NCBI GenBank assembly: GCA_934247125.1
Contig: CAKQIZ010000018.1
Span: 1 to 27,023, forward strand
Length of the DNA: 27,023 nt
Reading direction: 5' to 3'
Source of the DNA: an uncultured Clostridia bacterium
GTDB lineage: Bacteria > Bacillota > Clostridia > Peptostreptococcales > Anaerovoracaceae
Positions 23,599 to 27,023 of this stretch are shown piece by piece. The notes under the pieces were generated by a model that saw only the letters and a program-made list of their open reading frames with translations, was not told where the DNA came from and did not search any database. Position numbers and translations under genes: made by a program. How positions within the stretch are numbered: position 1 is the stretch's first letter; the number at the start of each line of letters is the position of its first letter.

Positions 23599-24327
23599 TC
23601 ATACCCATCTGATCTGCGTTTCCTCGCCAAGTACCAGTATGTCGTTGTGTATCGCACGCAGATCCGGTATGATCTGCTGATCCACATGCATATGCCCGAA
23701 ATACCATTTTTTGAAGCGCTTTCCGTTCGAGATTTTCTCATACCATTCATCCAGTATGCCCGGAAGATGATAGTCCGCCTCTATCTCCTTGAAACGCGAA
23801 ATGGAGCCTCTTGCAAAGCTCGGTGTCTCGTGAGTGATAACGTAATCTATACGGTCGAGGTTGTCCAGCAGCTGTCTTCTGCCGTATTCCGTTTCCTCGG
23901 CATCCGGTTCTTCCTCTCTCCACCAGCTCTCACCCTCCGTACGTCTGTCGATATCGTTCGATCTGGCTCCGCCAAACGTGAATATGTTACTGCCGTATAT
24001 CGAAAAAAGCTCACCGCGCATAAGGTGATACACACGTTCGCCGGCTCTGTGCACTCTGCCGCCGTTCCATTTCGTGACTTCCATTCTGCCGAGCAGTGCA
24101 TGGTTCTCATGATTTCCGTCGACGAACGCTATTGTCCCCGGGAAAAGCTGCTGCAGTGTCTCGAGCTTGTATACATAGTCATCATTCCAGACGTAGCCTG
24201 CATCACCCGCGATCATGAGCACATCGGTCTCACGCATCTCGCCCTTTTCATGAAGCCCGAAAAAAGGAAGTGTCGAACCGTGCTTGTCTCCTGTAATAAA
24301 AATCCTGCCTGTTGTGCTTGCTGTCAT
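23599..24327 (-). CDS. Metallophosphoesterase
   Basis: A calcineurin-like phosphoesterase of 242 residues with the full set of metal ligands: D14-x-H16 in GDKHG, D42 in AGDAG, N72-H73 in GNHE, H166 in ITHETP, and H212-x-H214 in GHMH. It is cytoplasmic, without a signal peptide. The substrate is unknown; the family includes protein phosphatases and nucleotide phosphodiesterases. AGAGGA lies five bases before the ATG, which is only eight bases after the stop of the MBL-fold gene, so they are cotranscribed. Confidence 0.9.
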   Translation of the reverse strand: MTASTTGRIFITGDKHGSTLPFFGLHEKGEMRETDVLMIAGDAGYVWNDDYVYKLETLQQLFPGTIAFVDGNHENHALLGRMEVTKWNGGRVHRAGERVYHLMRGELFSIYGSNIFTFGGARSNDIDRRTEGESWWREEEPDAEETEYGRRQLLDNLDRIDYVITHETPSFARGSISRFKEIEADYHLPGILDEWYEKISNGKRFKKWYFGHMHVDQQIIPDLRAIHNDILVLGEETQIRWV

Positions 24328-24335
24328 AAGTTCCT

Positions 24336-25322
24336 CTATTCTGCCTTTTTATGATAATGATATCTATCGTCTATTTCATCTCGCATGATCCTGCCTGAGC
24401 AGTACATGTACTGCAGATGTGATATCGCCTCGCCTGTCGCGAACCATTTCTGAGGTGCGGGGAATTCATCCCAGTTCCTGCAGTCTATCTCCCATGTCAT
24501 GTCCCTGGCCACCTCATATGGTGTCTTCCATTCGTCACCCAGGATATATTCCGCTTCAGCGAGCCTGTCTTCGTGGTGCCGGTAAAGCTCTTTTATCCTC
24601 GCATACATGTCCTCCACATGCGTGCCATGGGCCGGCAGCAGCAGATCCACGTCGAGCTTTTCCACCTTCGCAAGGCTGTCCAGATAAGACTGCAGCGGGT
24701 TGTCCGCCCCAAGCTCGATAGTGATATTAGGTGTGATCGTGCCGAGGATATGATCTCCGCAGAAAAATATCTTCCTGTCTTCATCGTACAGGCACATGTG
24801 CCCGGGCGTATGCCCGGGCGTGAGTATCGCTTTCAGCTTATAGCCGCCATACTCCAGCACATCACCTTCGTTCACATATGTAAAGTCTATCTTCGAATCA
24901 TGCACGTACTTTCTTCCCGGATGTATGTCGGTGTTCCTTCCGAACTCAGCCTTCGGGAATCCGAATTTGAGGAACATATCGTCCAGTATCGCCCAGTAGA
25001 GGTTTCCCGCTTCAAAATTCATCAGTTCTCCGTCTGTTTCTCCCGAATAGATGACGCTGTCTTTCTTTGCGAATTTAGGTACAAGACCGCAGTGATCCGA
25101 ATGCAGATGCGTGATGAACACATCCACCTTGTCTATCTTAAGCTCGTCAAAAGCGCTCTGCAGCGCCTCTTCGCATTCCGGCCTGTTGAACCCTGTATCG
25201 ATCAGCAGACTCTTGTCTCCCGGCTTCTCGCCGGTTATTATGTATGCGTTGATCTCTCTCAGCGGATTGTTCGGCAGCGGCACTACCTTTTTATATATAT
25301 TGTCAGCTATTTTCGTTAACAT
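24336..25322 (-). CDS. MBL-fold metallo-hydrolase
   Basis: A metallo-beta-lactamase-fold hydrolase of 328 residues with HxHxDH (H72, H74, D76, H77), the later His in TPGHTPGHM (H171/H175) and the bridging Asp in FFCGDHIL (D190). The C-terminal ~110 residues are helical, with a final winged-helix-like part (WFATGEAISHLQYMYCSGRI). The layout resembles glyoxalase II-like and related thioesterases; the substrate is not evident. AGGAGGG sits four to five bases before the ATG. It follows the HAD phosphatase by 44 bases. Confidence 0.9.
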   Translation of the reverse strand: MLTKIADNIYKKVVPLPNNPLREINAYIITGEKPGDKSLLIDTGFNRPECEEALQSAFDELKIDKVDVFITHLHSDHCGLVPKFAKKDSVIYSGETDGELMNFEAGNLYWAILDDMFLKFGFPKAEFGRNTDIHPGRKYVHDSKIDFTYVNEGDVLEYGGYKLKAILTPGHTPGHMCLYDEDRKIFFCGDHILGTITPNITIELGADNPLQSYLDSLAKVEKLDVDLLLPAHGTHVEDMYARIKELYRHHEDRLAEAEYILGDEWKTPYEVARDMTWEIDCRNWDEFPAPQKWFATGEAISHLQYMYCSGRIMRDEIDDRYHYHKKAE

Positions 25323-25366
25323 ATTCCCTCCTGTATGATATCACTGTACCTGTTCGTATGCGCTGT

Positions 25367-26023
25367 TCATGCATCCCGTTTGAGCAGAGTGTAAAGCTCT
25401 GCAGGTGTCTTCGCCAGTACTTTTGCGCCCTGAGCCCTTAGATATTCGCTGTCGCGGAATCCCCACTCTACTGCTATCTCGTCTATACCTGCATTCGCCG
25501 CAGTCTTTATATCGACCTCCGAATCACCGATATATACAGCGTCTTCCTTTTTCACTCCAAGTGAATCGAGCACGTGCAGCACGCTGTCCGGATACGGCTT
25601 TCTTCTGACGCCTTCTCTCTCACCGACAGAGATATCCGAAAGCCCTGCAAAAAACCGCTCACACAGCTCCTGCACCGCAAAGTCCGCCTTGTTCGAAACG
25701 ACTGCCACCTGCATGCCGCCTCTGCGGATCTTTTCCATGCATTCGAGCATGCCTTCATACGGCCTTGTCTTATCGAAGCAGTGTATGCCGTAATATTCCC
25801 TGAACTCACTGAAAACCGTGTCTGTAAGTTCCTCTCCGGCGCCTTCCGGCACTGCCCTTTCAATGAGATTGCGTATCCCGTTGCCGACAAACTGTCTCAC
25901 CTCGTCGATGCTCCTCCCGGGGAGTCCGTTCACTGCAAGAGCATGATTTGTGCTGTCAGCAAGATCCTCCAGCGTATCCAGTATAGTTCCGTCCAGATCG
26001 AAGACCGCAAGTCTGTATTTCAT
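25367..26023 (-). CDS. HAD-family phosphatase, phosphoglycolate phosphatase-like
   Basis: A cytoplasmic HAD hydrolase of 218 residues. Motif I is DLDGT (D9, D11), the helical cap follows (ALAVNGLPGRSIDEVRQFVG and GNGIRNLIERA), motif II is VVSNK, motif III Lys is in RRKPYPD, and motif IV is IGDSEVD. The cap and GNG stretch are typical of Gph/PpaX-type phosphatases, but substrate prediction in this family is poor. GAGGAG precedes the ATG by about nine bases. It lies 74 bases downstream of yhbY, probably in the same operon. Confidence 0.88.
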   Translation of the reverse strand: MKYRLAVFDLDGTILDTLEDLADSTNHALAVNGLPGRSIDEVRQFVGNGIRNLIERAVPEGAGEELTDTVFSEFREYYGIHCFDKTRPYEGMLECMEKIRRGGMQVAVVSNKADFAVQELCERFFAGLSDISVGEREGVRRKPYPDSVLHVLDSLGVKKEDAVYIGDSEVDIKTAANAGIDEIAVEWGFRDSEYLRAQGAKVLAKTPAELYTLLKRDA

Positions 26024-26097
26024 TTTATCCCGCTCCTCTTTTCTTATGTCTCTTTTGCTCTCCGGCCACCTTCAAAGCTGTGTCCGGCTGCTCCCCA

Positions 26098-26394
26098 CTA
26101 TACGCGCGGCAGTTCTATCTTCTTGTTATCCTTTGATTCTCTGTAAAGCACGAACTTTCTTCCTATGGCCTGTACGAACTCGGCGTCAAGCTCGTCTGCC
26201 AGCTGATTAGCCACTTCCTTAGGGTCGAGCGTACAGCCTTCCTGCAGCTTTACCTTTACGAGCTCTCTGGCTTCAAAACCTGTGAGCATTTCCTTTTTTA
26301 TATTCTCCGTAAGGCCGGATTTTCCGATATATACCGTCGGATCCAGCTCATGAGCCATTTTTTTTAGATAACTTCTCTGTTTACCTGATAACAT
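26098..26394 (-). CDS. yhbY: YhbY/CRS1-CRM domain RNA-binding protein
   Basis: A 98-residue single CRM-domain protein that binds pre-50S ribosomal particles in known members. LSGKQRSYLKKMAHELDPTVYIGKSGLT at the start and a late AIGRKFVLYR are diagnostic (each within the family consensus), and the length is typical. AGGGAG is eight bases upstream of the ATG. It is the first gene behind a good promoter and probably leads the HAD-MBL-metallophosphoesterase genes. Confidence 0.92.
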   Translation of the reverse strand: MLSGKQRSYLKKMAHELDPTVYIGKSGLTENIKKEMLTGFEARELVKVKLQEGCTLDPKEVANQLADELDAEFVQAIGRKFVLYRESKDNKKIELPRV

Positions 26395-26422
26395 ATATTT
26401 TCTCCCTGTAGTTTTTATTTTG

Positions 26423-26451
26423 ATTTTACCATAGACGCACCATGCTTTCCA
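26423..26451 (-). promoter_or_regulatory. Promoter of the yhbY-led operon
   Basis: TGGAAA (26451-26446), a 17-base spacer and TAAAAT (26428-26423) with a TG one base before the -10. It lies directly downstream of the alcohol dehydrogenase terminator and about 30 bases before the yhbY ATG. Confidence 0.65.
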
Positions 26452-26453
26452 CT

Positions 26454-26496
26454 AAAAAAGACTGCGTAACCGGGGAGATCGTTCCGGCGCGCAGCC
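26454..26496 (-). terminator. Rho-independent terminator of the alcohol dehydrogenase gene
   Basis: GGCTGCG (26496-26490) pairs with CGCAGTC (26466-26460), one G-U included; CCGG arms extend it inside the loop. A run of six T (26459-26454) follows. It lies about 30 bases after the stop codon. Confidence 0.85.
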
Positions 26497-26528
26497 TTAA
26501 AAAGGATGATATCTGACAAATCTTATAG

Positions 26529-27023
26529 TTACAATGCAATAGCATTTTCAAACATTTTTCTGAATGCTTCCGTATCTGCCTTGCGGGGATTGCTGTCTAC
26601 AGAAACATTTACCGCAGATCGTTCTGCAAGTTCCTGTATATCTTCCCGTCTCCCGCCCGCCTGCATAAAGGTCGGGATCTGCAGATCCTTATTCAGTTTA
26701 TATACAGCATCGACGGCTTTATGTGCCGCTGCCCTTTTATCCAGCCCTTCAGTGTTTTCACCTAGCGCATCTGCAATTCTGGCAAATTTATCTATACACG
26801 CAACGTAATTGTACTCCATCACATGAGGAAGCATTATGGCCATAGACAGGCCGTGCGGCATATCATATAACCCTCCCATCGCTTCTCCCATGCAGTGCAC
26901 CCCTGCTATATCGGAATTCCCAAAACATATGCCGGCTATCAGACTTGCCAGCAGCATTTTCCCCCTGGCTTCCTTTGAATCGCAATAAACTGCTTCTCGT
27001 ATATTTTCTCCAATCATCTGGAT
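26529..27023 (-). CDS. Iron-containing alcohol dehydrogenase, C-terminal part (5' end outside window)
   Basis: The last 164 residues of a group III (Fe-dependent) alcohol dehydrogenase. The stretch with AGVHCMGEAMGG then DMPHGLSMAIMLPHV carries the two C-terminal metal-ligand His residues of the family, and the C-terminal helical part with KLNKDLQIPTF and a final PRKADTEAFRKMFENAI is typical. The frame stays open to the right edge, so the ATG at 27017 is internal and the coenzyme-binding domain lies outside. These enzymes reduce aldehydes to alcohols or oxidise diols with NAD(P)H; the substrate cannot be told. A terminator follows. Confidence 0.92.
   Translation of the reverse strand: MQMIGENIREAVYCDSKEARGKMLLASLIAGICFGNSDIAGVHCMGEAMGGLYDMPHGLSMAIMLPHVMEYNYVACIDKFARIADALGENTEGLDKRAAAHKAVDAVYKLNKDLQIPTFMQAGGRREDIQELAERSAVNVSVDSNPRKADTEAFRKMFENAIAL

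Noticed and set aside
1..27023. CRISPR arrays, tRNA, rRNA, riboswitches or insertion sequences
   Set aside because: No regularly spaced repeats, cloverleaf-like segments, aptamer-like leaders or transposase motifs were recognised by reading; faint ones could be missed without covariance-model searches.

Overview
The window is a piece of bacterial chromosome, most likely from a member of the Clostridia (Bacillota). The protein families point there: a clostridial-style Tad locus with DUF5702 and DUF6382 proteins, a Tet(M)-like GTPase carrying a Rae1/YacP-type NYN domain, a DUF4080 radical SAM protein, YlmH, and strong AGGAGG ribosome binding sites. Base composition is moderate: two hand-counted 60-base rows gave about 43% and 60% G+C. 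Family-level placement (for example Anaerovoracaceae or Lachnospiraceae relatives) is only a guess. All genes except ylmH lie on the minus strand, so the text below follows transcription from high to low coordinates.

Right end (26.4-27.0 kb): the C-terminal part of an iron-containing alcohol dehydrogenase ends at a clear terminator. A promoter then opens a likely housekeeping operon of yhbY, a HAD phosphatase, an MBL-fold hydrolase and a metallophosphoesterase (23.6-26.4 kb). Next come a monocistronic C69/secernin-type dipeptidase with a palindrome over its promoter, an NCS2 (uracil/xanthine type) permease, a two-gene ion unit (small two-TM potassium channel plus an atypical ClC protein), and an MFS permease with a low-complexity central linker. 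The MFS gene converges on ylmH, the only plus-strand gene.

Middle (8.8-16.0 kb): an AT-rich two-gene cassette (about 25% G+C in two hand-counted rows) encodes a small AAA/ABC-type ATPase and a TOPRIM/RloB-like partner. It resembles a phage-defence module and looks horizontally acquired. Only about ten bases separate it from a co-directional host operon of an alpha/beta hydrolase, a B12-binding radical SAM protein, and a fusion of a Tet(M)-like ribosome-binding GTPase with a Rae1-type A-site mRNA endonuclease domain. A strong terminator ends that operon.

Left (2.4-8.8 kb): a compact Tad pilus operon runs tadA, tadB, tadC, a 52-residue Flp pilin, tadE, a DUF5702 protein, a second TadE-like pseudopilin carrying two copies of a Cys/His module, and a DUF6382 protein, then a terminator. 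No prepilin peptidase, TadZ or secretin is present here. The far left is a short operon of a SPOR-domain membrane protein, rarA and ispH, with ispH cut by the window edge.

The most interesting signals are the GTPase-endonuclease fusion, the AT-rich ATPase/TOPRIM-like cassette placed directly in front of that operon, and the duplicated HX3C-X22-CX2C module on a pseudopilin. I saw no tRNA, rRNA, CRISPR array or insertion sequence.
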